Assembly (NCBI RefSeq): GCF_900186955.1
Contig: NZ_LT906438.1
Coordinates: 1,860,001 to 1,924,000, forward strand
Direction of reading: 5' to 3'
Source: Bacillus pumilus
GTDB taxonomy: Bacteria; Bacillota; Bacilli; Bacillales; Bacillaceae
DNA: 64,000 nucleotides
The notes under the pieces are model-generated. The model was not told the DNA's origin. It worked only from the letters and a program-made list of their open reading frames with translations, and searched no databases. Made by a program: the position numbers and the translations under genes. Each line of letters begins with the position of its first letter. Positions within the stretch are counted from its first letter, which is position 1. Below are positions 36,959 through 45,579 of this stretch, piece by piece.

Positions 36959-38582
36959 CATGATGACTTTCACTGTCAATATGATAATGAATCGTTAAAA
37001 AAGGAATACCGAACAGCTTCATTTGATGTACCGCTGTGAGACTTTGATCTGTCTCCGGCTTCATATGAAAGCTTTCTTCCATTGGCAGTTTCATGGTGAT
37101 AAAAGGCGTATGCAAATACAACCCTTCGTCACCGGTACTGCCTTTTGGACATGCGCTTTTTAATAGAAAATCTTCTTTCTCATTAAAAGGCTTTAAAATA
37201 GCTGTCAGCTGAGAATACGGAAGTGGCAGCGCAATATTCATATAACCCGCAGCTGCATCGTAATTAAGAGCATAAAGAGCAAAAAAGACTTGCTCTCCTT
37301 TTACATTGTGACGTATCCAAGCCCGAACATTTTCCCTTTCTTCCTTCGGATGTTGAAATCTAGTCAGACGTCCCTTCATCTCATATGGATGACGAGATAA
37401 CCCCAAATATAGCTGACCTATTTTCTTAAACACTGGCTGAAGTAAAAAAACAAACGGCCTTACCCACCAATGAAAGTTGACGGCTGCTTTTAATGTAAAA
37501 GCCATAGGGTCTTCATAAAATCTGCGAATCACAGGTGAGACCCTATCAGCTGAAAATGTCGTTCCATTTAATTCATCAAGCGAATCGACTAAACCCAGCT
37601 TCTCATGGTTATGCACGCTTTCCTCTTGAAAAGAGATCAGTTGAAACCGGCCATACACTTTCGAAATCGGGAAGTTCTTCTGCTTTAATTGATCCTTCGG
37701 CCCTTCAATCAGCCAGCCAATCAAACCCGGCAAAATCACAAAAAAAGCATTGATACTGCCATGAAACCAAATCATCTGATCCATGCTGATGTAGGTCACA
37801 CGCATCAGCATACCAGCGGAATAAAGAAGTGATAACACGATCGTCCCCATTAAAACTAAGCTAGAAAACACAACAAGACCTTTTGCCAAAGTTGACCGAA
37901 ATCTTGTTTTCATACAAAGGATGCCATATATGTAGAGGGTCATCACATAAAGAATGACGCTGAACGTATCAAATAGACGGGAAAAGCTAATCCCAACAGC
38001 AATCATCACAGGCGACAGCAAAATCACCCAGCCTGCCGCTTTGTATAAAGCTGTCTCTTTTGTTCGCTGCCTTCCTAAAAATCCATAAAAAAGCGGGATA
38101 AAAAAAGCCGAGTAATGAAAATGAATAGCGGTCAAAAGAACAATGATCGGCGAAAATGTCATCACCTGTATATCTGCTGTGTACAGCCAAAACCACAGAC
38201 CGCCTAAAGCGAGATACAACCATGCGCCATCAATCATCAGCTCATGAAGTGGAAATATTCCTCTTTTCAGCAAACGAGAAAAGCCAAATAACGCCAATAA
38301 GATTGTATATAAAAGCCATCCCGATGCAAACCAAGCGGAATGATAGATAAAAGCAGTGGTTGCACAAAGAGCCGCTAGTGGAAAGGCTTTCATTAAAAAG
38401 CCGATCAGCCTCTCTGGCTTGTGTTTCTTCCCTTCTTTCTCAAAAAAGTGTAAGGCAGAGGGAACAAAAAATAGAATTGCCATGAGAACAAAAAATTCTG
38501 CTACCCGGCCTGTCATGAAACGGGTGGCGATAAAACAAGACATGAAGATCAGACTGGATATCAAATGCCACTTATTCATCAT
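36948..38582 (-). CDS. yndJ: YndJ-type multispanning membrane protein
   Basis: 544 residues from the ATG at 38582 (AAAGGGTG upstream), the length of B. subtilis YndJ. The first 300 residues form about nine membrane segments. The rest is soluble, with a repeated-looking region and the end IPFLTIHYHIDSESH. It overlaps the end of yndH and so is translationally coupled. Third gene of yndG-yndH-yndJ. Function unknown. Confidence 0.8.
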   Translation of the reverse strand: MMNKWHLISSLIFMSCFIATRFMTGRVAEFFVLMAILFFVPSALHFFEKEGKKHKPERLIGFLMKAFPLAALCATTAFIYHSAWFASGWLLYTILLALFGFSRLLKRGIFPLHELMIDGAWLYLALGGLWFWLYTADIQVMTFSPIIVLLTAIHFHYSAFFIPLFYGFLGRQRTKETALYKAAGWVILLSPVMIAVGISFSRLFDTFSVILYVMTLYIYGILCMKTRFRSTLAKGLVVFSSLVLMGTIVLSLLYSAGMLMRVTYISMDQMIWFHGSINAFFVILPGLIGWLIEGPKDQLKQKNFPISKVYGRFQLISFQEESVHNHEKLGLVDSLDELNGTTFSADRVSPVIRRFYEDPMAFTLKAAVNFHWWVRPFVFLLQPVFKKIGQLYLGLSRHPYEMKGRLTRFQHPKEERENVRAWIRHNVKGEQVFFALYALNYDAAAGYMNIALPLPYSQLTAILKPFNEKEDFLLKSACPKGSTGDEGLYLHTPFITMKLPMEESFHMKPETDQSLTAVHQMKLFGIPFLTIHYHIDSESHHVSQ

Positions 38583-39177
38583 GAGACACCCTTTCTGTAA
38601 AACGGCCTTTATATGTAAAAAGAGTACCAAACAGGCGATTTTTCACGTGGACATCAATGGTATATTCACCTGCATGTTCATCGTAGCCTTCCGTTACATC
38701 TGACACACCATAAAGCCATGAAGGCAGCGGCCATTCCCTGCCGAATATCAAAAACTTCTGCCGGCCGGATTGGATGTGTAAGAAACCATGCTTTGTTACT
38801 GTAAAATGAAGCTCTGACACAAGAAGTCTAGGTTTTCCAAAGTAGTCTAGTACTGTATGACTCTTCTGATCAATGATCATATCAGCATCAAAGTGCCGCT
38901 CCTTCTTTGGGAAATAAAACGTTCGATACCAGTGCATCCCTTCCTCCCCCTTATTTGTCACAAAGGGCTCGTTGACTATTTGGAAAGGAATGTTTTTCCC
39001 TCTCTCGGGGAAAAAACAACGAAACAGTGGACCCATTCTGAAGATCAACCGAATGAGTCTTGACCCACCGCCTATTTCCTCCATCGTACCATCAGCAGAA
39101 AACGCGCGGTTGTATCTCTCTTTTAGCTTTGGATGCAGCTTATCGTAATCCTTTACTTGATGACGATGAACGACCAT
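38572..39177 (-). CDS. yndH: YndH-type protein (DUF4166)
   Basis: 201 residues from the ATG at 39177, chosen for GGGGAGG five bases upstream; the frame extends to 39213 without an RBS. It has the DUF4166 pattern: KLHPKLKERY, then GMHWYRTFYFPKKERHFDADM and YGVSDVTEGYDEHAGEYTIDVHVKNRLFG. Soluble, function unknown. Its start lies inside yndG and its end inside yndJ, a tightly overlapped operon. Confidence 0.8.
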   Translation of the reverse strand: MVVHRHQVKDYDKLHPKLKERYNRAFSADGTMEEIGGGSRLIRLIFRMGPLFRCFFPERGKNIPFQIVNEPFVTNKGEEGMHWYRTFYFPKKERHFDADMIIDQKSHTVLDYFGKPRLLVSELHFTVTKHGFLHIQSGRQKFLIFGREWPLPSWLYGVSDVTEGYDEHAGEYTIDVHVKNRLFGTLFTYKGRFTERVSHDE

Positions 39178-40021
39178 GTCTACCTCCCCTTTTTCGTTTG
39201 ATGGAAAATACATCTACACAATCTTTTAGATTGATCATACCTGCAATCGACAAAATGAAAAATGCACTCATCACAAGCGGCTCATGAAGCGTCGTTTGCG
39301 GGGATAGGACCCCTATACAAAGCATGATGAGAAGAAACATACTTTGAAAAATGAATAGATATTTCTTTGATAGCTTGGGAATTAGCCATGATACGCCTAA
39401 AAGCGCATAAAACAATCGGAAACTCGTGCTATGATCAAAAGCCGAATGTGAAAAAGGAATGACCGCTTGGCATAGCCAGACGATGGCGAACAGCAAACAA
39501 ATCCCGTAATGAGCAAGTGTTCTCTCTAGCAGCAAACGGGGATGCGTTCCCTTTTCAAGCCACGTCTTTAATGCCCCAAAACTAAAGGCTGTCATAAACC
39601 CGATCATTGGGCGAAAAAGAATCCGGTCTGCCCATGTCCATCCTTTTCCTTCTTTCGTTTTGTAATCAAATTGAGTTTGAAACACAATGTGGTCGCTTGT
39701 TTTCATATACTTCCAGTAGCCGCTGCCTTCTTTGATAAAAGACAATGGGTGTGACGATTTGAAATGAAGTGAGGATGCCCGCTCATTCCGTTCATCCATC
39801 ATTCTTGTTCGATAAGCTCCTGTCCCTGTGACACTTAAACCAAACCCTAGATGCTTTTCATACAAAAAGGATTGGGGCTGTTCATTTTGAGGTTCATTTA
39901 ATGAAATGGTTGAAAAGCGCAAATCCCATTGTTCATGAAGCTTTGGATTTTGCGTATATTCCCATACTTTCTCTATCGGTGCATGAATGGTTGTTTCCAC
40001 ATAAACAGGCTTTCTTTTCAT
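39140..40021 (-). CDS. yndG: YndG-type protein: SRPBCC domain plus membrane domain
   Basis: 293 residues. The N-terminal 150 residues form a START/SRPBCC-type domain (PVYVETTIHAPIEKVWEYTQNPKLHEQWDLRF), a hydrophobic-ligand pocket fold. Four membrane segments follow (about 165-270) as in DoxX-like proteins. The tail is basic (SIKRKRGGRHGRSSSSSKG). First gene of the yndGHJ operon. A promoter with a dyad precedes it. Function unknown. Confidence 0.78.
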   Translation of the reverse strand: MKRKPVYVETTIHAPIEKVWEYTQNPKLHEQWDLRFSTISLNEPQNEQPQSFLYEKHLGFGLSVTGTGAYRTRMMDERNERASSLHFKSSHPLSFIKEGSGYWKYMKTSDHIVFQTQFDYKTKEGKGWTWADRILFRPMIGFMTAFSFGALKTWLEKGTHPRLLLERTLAHYGICLLFAIVWLCQAVIPFSHSAFDHSTSFRLFYALLGVSWLIPKLSKKYLFIFQSMFLLIMLCIGVLSPQTTLHEPLVMSAFFILSIAGMINLKDCVDVFSIKRKRGGRHGRSSSSSKGLR

Positions 40022-40036
40022 CTGCCTCTACTCCTC

Positions 40037-40087
40037 TATGTGAATTATTTCACATAACAAGCATACCATGTTTCACAAAACTGTCAA
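40037..40087 (-). promoter_or_regulatory. yndGHJ promoter with operator-like dyad
   Basis: TTGACA (40082-40087), 16 bp, TATGCT (40060-40065) on the minus strand. TATGTGAA / TTCACATA (40037-40056) is a perfect 8-bp inverted repeat with four bases between, lying just downstream over the start of transcription, where a repressor would sit. Confidence 0.6.
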
Positions 40088-40156
40088 ATGTTTATTCTTT
40101 TTTTGTCAAAAAATTGGTTCAAGATGGTCGCCTCTTTAACATATCGGTTCACTACC

Positions 40157-40193
40157 AAAAAAAGACCTGTCAATGAGACAGATCTTCTTTTTG
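40157..40193 (-). terminator. terminator of yobS
   Basis: On the minus strand AAGATCTGTC / GACAGGTCTT with T7 after it, overlapping the last codons of yobS. Confidence 0.7.
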
Positions 40194-40742
40194 CAACACA
40201 CCTGAGATATAAAGCTTGACCGCATAGCTCACACTGTCTTCAAGCTGTTCTTTTCGTTGAAATCCATTTTTATTTGAAATATCACCGAAGCCGTGCAATA
40301 AGCTTCTTAGTCCTCTGACCACATGTGTCATCTCTTCTTCTTTGACACCAAAACGGGCCATGATGGATTGGACAAATTCAACAAGGCGCTCTGCCTCACT
40401 TCTTACTTTTTTCTCCTCCATATGTGAAAAGGCCGCTTCATAAAGGCCTGGATGTTCGCGGACAAATTGAACATACTGTTTGGCAAAGGCTAACACAGCT
40501 TCTTCTTTATCCAATCCCTCTGTTACGTGTATACCTTCTTCACGTAGCATGGACAGCCCTTTTTCTGCGAGTGCCGCCTGAATTTCAAGAAGACCAGATA
40601 CATGATTATAAAGAGAAGGTGGTCTGATGTTCAGCTTTTTAGACAATGTAGCAATGGTCAATGCAGAAAAGCCCTCTTCATCAACAAATGCGGCTGCTGT
40701 ATCGATGATTTTTTCTTGCGTGATACCCATTCTTGGAGACAC
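40170..40742 (-). CDS. yobS: TetR-family repressor (YobS type)
   Basis: 190 residues. The N-terminal TetR helix-turn-helix (KIIDTAAAFVDEEGFSALTIATLSKKLNIRPPSLYNHV) is followed by a WHG-type ligand domain (about 80-175). It begins 4 nt after the end of the yobT-type gene and is in its operon. Two dyads upstream of that gene (41479-41520) are likely its operators. The ligand is unknown. Confidence 0.82.
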   Translation of the reverse strand: MSPRMGITQEKIIDTAAAFVDEEGFSALTIATLSKKLNIRPPSLYNHVSGLLEIQAALAEKGLSMLREEGIHVTEGLDKEEAVLAFAKQYVQFVREHPGLYEAAFSHMEEKKVRSEAERLVEFVQSIMARFGVKEEEMTHVVRGLRSLLHGFGDISNKNGFQRKEQLEDSVSYAVKLYISGVLQKEDLSH

Positions 40743-40745
40743 GGT

Positions 40746-41468
40746 TTACTGCTCCCCTTTCTTTAACTGATGCTGCCTTTTTGTTATGGCAGCTTGAAGC
40801 TTGGCATGAGGTTCCATGATAAGATCACCATGTCCTACTGCAAGACAAGATAAGGGAAGTGCCAGCAATTTTTCGGCACTTTTGAGTGCTGTTTTTGCAT
40901 CCCAAGTGGCAAAAGCCGGGAACGGGAAGGACAAGCGAAACTCACCCGTTACGAATAAACCGCCTTTTGTCACAAGTGCATCTCCTGCAATGACAATCCC
41001 TGACCTTTCATCGTATAAAGAAATGCTTCCAGGTGTATGTCCTGGTGTTGAGATGACTTTAAGTGACCCAATCTCGTCCCCTTCTTCGACAAGCACATCT
41101 GGTTTTGTGTGAATGTCTTTTGAAAAACTGCCTTTAATTTTTTGCTGAGGTTCACCAGGAAGCAAGGAAAAATCACCTTCAAAAAGGAGGGCATCGCGTT
41201 TTGATAAATAAACGACTGCCTCTGGAAAAGCCTTTTTCACTTCATCTAGTGCACCGATATGATCCATATGACTATGAGTGAGAATAATCTTGTCGATTGG
41301 CTTGTCTTTTTTGTGCGCAAATTCAATGATCGAGCTTGCTGCCATTTTTAAAGCAGCATCAATTAATATCAGTCCATTTTCTTCCTCAAATACATAGCAA
41401 TTTACCGGAAATAGACGCGGCATCAATGTGAGCTGGTGCAGGCGATCAAAAGTTGTCAATCTCATCAT
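40746..41468 (-). CDS. yobT: metallo-beta-lactamase-fold hydrolase (YobT type)
   Basis: About 240 residues from the ATG pair at 41468/41465, with TAGGAGG upstream; the frame is open to 41561 but without RBS. Zinc-site motifs THSHMDHIGA, HTPGSISLYD (His), IAGDALV (Asp) and VGHGDLI (His) are in the normal order for glyoxalase-II/lactonase-like enzymes. The substrate is unknown. Its operon partner is the TetR regulator yobS. Confidence 0.83.
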   Translation of the reverse strand: MMRLTTFDRLHQLTLMPRLFPVNCYVFEEENGLILIDAALKMAASSIIEFAHKKDKPIDKIILTHSHMDHIGALDEVKKAFPEAVVYLSKRDALLFEGDFSLLPGEPQQKIKGSFSKDIHTKPDVLVEEGDEIGSLKVISTPGHTPGSISLYDERSGIVIAGDALVTKGGLFVTGEFRLSFPFPAFATWDAKTALKSAEKLLALPLSCLAVGHGDLIMEPHAKLQAAITKRQHQLKKGEQ

Positions 41469-41478
41469 ATGTCCTCCT

Positions 41479-41520
41479 AAAACTAATGTCGTTAGTTTTA
41501 TATTAACTAATGATATTAGT
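41479..41520. promoter_or_regulatory. two adjacent operator-like dyads before yobT
   Basis: AAAACTAA / TTAGTTTT (41479-41499, 5-nt centre) and ACTAAT / ATTAGT (41506-41520, 3-nt centre) are perfect inverted repeats sharing the half-site ACTAAT. They span the gap between yobU and yobT. The TetR protein YobS is the obvious candidate ligand. Confidence 0.55.
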
Positions 41521-41976
41521 TTTAGCAAGCATTTCTTCATCAACCGCAATATAAATATCAATTTGCGCTTCTTTTGGATCTATAGATCTTTCATCATACC
41601 ATTCAAAGTCGCCTGTATATGTGCGGTAATGGTGCTCATCCCACGCCCAAATCTGCTGCCATGTCTCCAACACAACCTCTTCAATAGGTCCCTTTCTCGT
41701 TCGGAATTTTGCGTAGGTCGATGCAGGAATCTCTATGACATGTTCTACCTGCTGATCCACGAATTGCCCAGCAGTAAATAAATAAGAGCCATGCTCATCT
41801 TTTTCATAATCTGAATATAATCCTATGACGGGCGCTTGCCCTCCGTAAAGCTGCTGCGCAAAAAATTGTTGCCAGAGTGGAGCAATCTTCCGCTCTTTTG
41901 TTTGCTCCATTTCGTTTGTTGTTCGAACAGACAACCCTTTCATCCATTGTTTCTCTAATGTCACGATATCGTACAT
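41503..41976 (-). CDS. yobU: YobU-type AraC-effector/GyrI-like protein
   Basis: 157 residues, an effector-binding (GyrI-like) domain without DNA-binding part: PLWQQFFAQQLYGG, GLYSDYEKDEHGSYLFTAG, IPASTYAKFRTRKGPIEEVV and the end EAQIDIYIAVDEE are typical. Such stand-alone domains may bind or hydrolyse small hydrophobic compounds. It follows yobV by 54 bp and may share its transcript. The yobT operators overlap its stop. Confidence 0.8.
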   Translation of the reverse strand: MYDIVTLEKQWMKGLSVRTTNEMEQTKERKIAPLWQQFFAQQLYGGQAPVIGLYSDYEKDEHGSYLFTAGQFVDQQVEHVIEIPASTYAKFRTRKGPIEEVVLETWQQIWAWDEHHYRTYTGDFEWYDERSIDPKEAQIDIYIAVDEEMLAKTNIIS

Positions 41977-42030
41977 ATATTCTCATCTCCTTTTTTTCTA
42001 TCATATAAAAAGAAACCTGACAACATTGTG

Positions 42031-42963
42031 TCAAGTTTCTATTCGTTTGAGAAATTGTTTCAACTGAATGTCAAACGCTTCTTTGACATGCTTCGGGGAA
42101 AGAATGTCAACATCTGGACCTAAATGGAATAGGAAACTATTTAACCAATCATCAAGAGGTACGGTAATGGTGGCAAGGTAAGTGCCGTCTGAACAAACAT
42201 TCAATTCGTTCTCATCTACCCATTCCTTCACTTTCCCCACTGATGCTTCCGTTAACCTGAGCGTGACAGAGCTGACCGACGGTTGTTCTTGCCAAGAATC
42301 ATTCCAAGGCTTTTCTTCGTTTTTGATTCTTTTCGGTTGAAAATAACCTGAAATGGTGACAAGACCCGTCATTCTAGTTAGCTTGAACAGACGAAAAGCT
42401 TTTTTTACACAACAGAACGCATACAAATACCAATGCCTCCCTTTTAAAACGAGCGTATAAGGCTCCACTTTGCGTGGAAGTGTTTCACCTTTCGCATTGC
42501 GGTAAGTAAACTGAATGTATTGGTGCGCTGACGCAGCTGTATGAATGAGCTGGAGCTTCTTTTCTGCCTGGCTGTCTTTTCCCCAGGAGCTTAAATCAAT
42601 GAAGACATGATGCTGCTTTTCGTTTTCACACGTATGCGTGGGAATAAGCGATTTGATTTTTTTCAGTACATGTTCGCTTTCTTTAAAGGAATAGGCACTC
42701 GTCATGCTTTCGAGGGCTGTTAAAATGACCTCGATGTCATCATCGGTAAATAATTTTTTCTCTAAACGATAATCCTCAACAAGTGAAATGCCTCCACCTG
42801 CTCCTTGGGTTGTGACAACAGGGATTCCCGCTTGATTGATGGTATCAATGTCACGATAAATGGTCCTCGTGCTCACTTCGTGAAGTTCAGCAAGACCTTT
42901 CGCCTGTACTTGCTTCTTGCTAATGAGCAGCATCACAGTAGATAAAATGCGGTCGATTTTCAT
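42031..42963 (-). CDS. yobV: HTH/WYL-domain transcriptional regulator (YobV type)
   Basis: 310 residues. N-terminal DeoR-like helix-turn-helix (QVQAKGLAELHEVSTRTIYRDIDTINQAGIPVVTTQGAGGG) and a WYL domain (about 140-215, IQFTYRNAKGETLPRKVEPYTLVLKGRHWYLYAFC) that senses a ligand. It is encoded next to the GyrI-like yobU, as in B. subtilis. Target genes are not evident. Confidence 0.85.
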   Translation of the reverse strand: MKIDRILSTVMLLISKKQVQAKGLAELHEVSTRTIYRDIDTINQAGIPVVTTQGAGGGISLVEDYRLEKKLFTDDDIEVILTALESMTSAYSFKESEHVLKKIKSLIPTHTCENEKQHHVFIDLSSWGKDSQAEKKLQLIHTAASAHQYIQFTYRNAKGETLPRKVEPYTLVLKGRHWYLYAFCCVKKAFRLFKLTRMTGLVTISGYFQPKRIKNEEKPWNDSWQEQPSVSSVTLRLTEASVGKVKEWVDENELNVCSDGTYLATITVPLDDWLNSFLFHLGPDVDILSPKHVKEAFDIQLKQFLKRIET

Positions 42964-43054
42964 GACTTTTCCTCTTTTTCATAAATGTAGGTTTTGTTTT
43001 GATAAAAAAAGAAAGAATGGTAAAGATAAGTAACAGCCAGCATTCGTTTACATC

Positions 43055-43068
43055 CCTGCACGTGCAGG
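43055..43068. promoter_or_regulatory. 14-bp palindrome overlapping a ribosome site
   Basis: CCTGCACGTGCAGG is a perfect palindrome whose right side runs into AGGAGGAGG, the RBS of the next gene. It might be an operator or mask the RBS in RNA. Confidence 0.4.
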
Positions 43069-43081
43069 AGGAGGTTGCATC

Positions 43082-43606
43082 ATGACACATAACGTGTGGC
43101 AATTGTTCATGATTGGGAGCATTATGTTGATCTGCATCATGATTCGAATGAATCGAATGAGACGCTATCAGCTTGTACGCCCCATCAGGCTTTTGATGAG
43201 AATGTATATCTTTGGTCTTTCAGCCCTTATTCTCCTATCAGAAGGATGGCAAAATCATAATATCCTCATCTATGCCGCTATTGGTATGCTTTTTGGAAGC
43301 AGCCTAGCTGTTCATGCCTATCAGACGATTCGTATGAAAGAAGAAAATGGCCGGCTGTATATGAAAACGAGTAAATGGATTGAAAGCTTCATTTTGTGTT
43401 TGTTTTTATCCAGGCTTAGTTTTAAGCTGGTTGAGCTCACAAACCATTCGATGACCAAAATCAGTGTCGTTGAACTGTATCAGCACATCGTGAGCGATGA
43501 TGCGATGACCATGCTCAGCTTTTTTCTTTTAGCTGCTTACTATGTTGTTTTTTCTTTTCACATGATGAAAGCAAATAAACGATCGACACATGTGCATCAT
43601 GCATAA
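43082..43606 (+). CDS. small polytopic membrane protein, unknown function
   Basis: 174 residues with four or five hydrophobic segments (about 7-22, 38-54, 62-80, 97-115, 138-158) and Arg-rich loops such as RMNRMRRYQLVRPIRLLMR. The pattern recalls CcdC-like (DUF1453) proteins, but I cannot confirm it. AGGAGGAGG is a strong RBS. The position beside yobV and the ArsR gene corresponds to yobW in B. subtilis, but the identity was not verified. The C-terminus is His-rich (THVHHA). Confidence 0.65.
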   Translation: MTHNVWQLFMIGSIMLICIMIRMNRMRRYQLVRPIRLLMRMYIFGLSALILLSEGWQNHNILIYAAIGMLFGSSLAVHAYQTIRMKEENGRLYMKTSKWIESFILCLFLSRLSFKLVELTNHSMTKISVVELYQHIVSDDAMTMLSFFLLAAYYVVFSFHMMKANKRSTHVHHA

Positions 43607-43640
43607 AAACCTTCCTATATGAAAGTAGGAAGGTTTTTTA
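43606..43640. terminator. bidirectional terminator
   Basis: AAAACCTTCCTA / TAGGAAGGTTTT stem with T run, between the convergent membrane-protein and ArsR genes. Confidence 0.85.
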
Positions 43641-43970
43641 TCAATCGTGCTGTGCATGGTAAATCATCTGTTCAAGCACTTCCATCACATGCTGATCTTC
43701 AGGGCTGTAAAAAATCGAGGTCCCTGCTCGTCTAGATTTCACGAGACGAAGGTTTTTTAAAAAGCGCAGCTGATGAGAAACGGTTGATTGCATGAGATTC
43801 AGTGTTTCTGCTATATCATTTACCGAGTGTTCACCTTGAGACAGCAGGTGCAGAATTCGAATACGTGTCGGATCAGATAAAGCTTTAAAGGTTTGGGAGA
43901 CAAGAAATAGACTTTCTTCATCCAGCTCCATCCGTTCCTGTTCTTGATTTGTATTCAGTTCTTCCTTCAT
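43641..43970 (-). CDS. czrA: ArsR/SmtB-family metal sensor (CzrA type)
   Basis: 109 residues. Winged helix [62 protein letters not shown]-terminal residues [18 protein letters not shown] carry the alpha-5 zinc ligands (D..H....H..H pattern) of CzrA. In B. subtilis CzrA (YozA) represses Zn/Co efflux genes cadA and czcD, and is found at the same yobW-yocA locus. No efflux gene is adjacent; the divergent gene is an amino-acid permease. Confidence 0.82.
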   Translation of the reverse strand: MKEELNTNQEQERMELDEESLFLVSQTFKALSDPTRIRILHLLSQGEHSVNDIAETLNLMQSTVSHQLRFLKNLRLVKSRRAGTSIFYSPEDQHVMEVLEQMIYHAQHD

Positions 43971-44085
43971 TTTGCTTCACCTTTCTTGTCCGTCAAATCA
44001 CGACTTATTCTATGTATCATCATATACCAAAACGTCCGGCATGCAAAGAGAGCACACTTTAGAAAAAAGATTTACTCAAATAGCA

Positions 44086-44131
44086 TTGACACTTGGTAGC
44101 ATTCTTTTTAAAATGAGCATTATTTATTCAT
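44086..44131 (+). promoter_or_regulatory. permease promoter with dyad over the -10
   Basis: TTGACA (44086-44091), 17 bp, TAAAAT (44109-44114) is a near-consensus SigA promoter. AAATGA and TCATTT form an imperfect dyad from 44111 on, overlapping the -10 and start site, in the manner of ArsR-family operators. Confidence 0.55.
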
Positions 44132-44156
44132 TTTTTTAGAGGAGCTGATAGGCAAA

Positions 44157-45482
44157 TTGACTGAAGAGCCAAGACTAAAACGCAGCCTGACTGTCTTCCC
44201 ACTTGTTGTGATCGGGCTTGCTTATATGGATCCACTTGTCGTATTTGATTCATACGGCATTGTGGCTCAGCTGACGAAAGGACACGTCGCTACAGCTTAT
44301 ATATTTACGTTACTTGCATTACTATTGACAGCGCTTAGCTATGGGAATATGGTGAAGGCTTTTCCAAAAGCAGGATCTGCTTATACATACGCGCAAAAAA
44401 GTATTCATCCTCATGTTGGCTTTCTTGTAGGCTGGACACTTTTACTGGATTATTTATTTTTGCCTATGGTGAATTTTGCGATTGGAAGTGCTTATTTAAC
44501 CGCAGCCTTTCCTGATGTACCTCATTACATTTGGATCACCATACTTGCTATCGCCATAACGACTGTCAATGTAATCGGTATCCGGCTTACAGCCAACATC
44601 ACGGCACTATTTGTGACCTTTCAGGTCATTGTCGCCGTCACTTTTGTTGGGTTTATTATGTATGGGCTCACGCAAAACGCAGGCAGCGGGGAATTATTGT
44701 CCGCCCGGCCTTTTTATTCGGCGAGCTTAGATCCAGCGCTTATTTTTTCAGGAGCAACCATTTTATGTTTTTCGTTTCTAGGATTTGATGCGATTTCGAC
44801 CCTGTCTGAGGAAACCATTAAGCCAAAAAAGACGATCCCACTTGCCATCTTCTTAACCGTCGCCATTGGAGGCGTACTGTTTACCTTGACGTCTTATTTT
44901 TTGCAGCAAGTATTTCCAAATTTTCAGCAGTTCAAGCATCCCGATGCGGCCTCACTTGAAATTGCGGATTTTGTGGGCGGCGCCTTTCTCCACTCGTTCT
45001 TTTTAGCTGGCACAATGGTCGCTGTTATCTCTTCTTCCTTATCGTCACATGCAAGTGCAGCAAGGCTATTATATGCAATGGGTAGAGATGAGTCGTTACC
45101 GAAGCGTTTCTTCGGATATATACATCCGAGATTAAAAACGCCTGTTTTTAATATTTTATTAATTGGTGCTTTCTCCTTAACCGCAGTCGTTGGCGAACTT
45201 GAAGTCATTTATTCCTTTATCAGCTTCGGCGCGTTGATTGGATTCACATTAGTGAACTTATCTGTTTTTGCGTACTATTTCATTAGACAAAAACAAAGAG
45301 GTGTACTCAATACATTGAGATACGCAGTGATTCCTCTGTGCGGGACGGCCTTTTGTATATGGCTGTTAACGAACATCAGTACAAATGCATTAATCATTGG
45401 TTTGCTTTGGCTAATTATCGGTTTTGTTTATTTCTGCTACAGACTGAAAACAAGACCCGAATTTACATTTGGGTACGATTGA
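44157..45482 (+). CDS. APC-superfamily amino-acid/polyamine permease
   Basis: 441 residues starting with TTG (GAGGAG upstream). About twelve membrane segments. The first contains VVIGLAYMDPLVVFDSYGIVAQ, where the helix-breaking Gly positions of APC transporters would be; the central FLGFDAISTLSEETIKPKKTIPLAI is a clear family mark of the PuuP/YveA-like branch. It imports an amino acid or polyamine with a cation; the substrate cannot be read from sequence. Divergent to the CzrA-type regulator, which might control it. Confidence 0.85.
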   Translation: MTEEPRLKRSLTVFPLVVIGLAYMDPLVVFDSYGIVAQLTKGHVATAYIFTLLALLLTALSYGNMVKAFPKAGSAYTYAQKSIHPHVGFLVGWTLLLDYLFLPMVNFAIGSAYLTAAFPDVPHYIWITILAIAITTVNVIGIRLTANITALFVTFQVIVAVTFVGFIMYGLTQNAGSGELLSARPFYSASLDPALIFSGATILCFSFLGFDAISTLSEETIKPKKTIPLAIFLTVAIGGVLFTLTSYFLQQVFPNFQQFKHPDAASLEIADFVGGAFLHSFFLAGTMVAVISSSLSSHASAARLLYAMGRDESLPKRFFGYIHPRLKTPVFNILLIGAFSLTAVVGELEVIYSFISFGALIGFTLVNLSVFAYYFIRQKQRGVLNTLRYAVIPLCGTAFCIWLLTNISTNALIIGLLWLIIGFVYFCYRLKTRPEFTFGYD

Positions 45483-45579
45483 TTATAAGGTTTTCACTTG
45501 GTATCTTGTGCAGGATATGGCATAATAAAAAGGCTGTACTTCCCTTTTAAAAGCGGGGCAAAACAGGGGTGAACTGACC

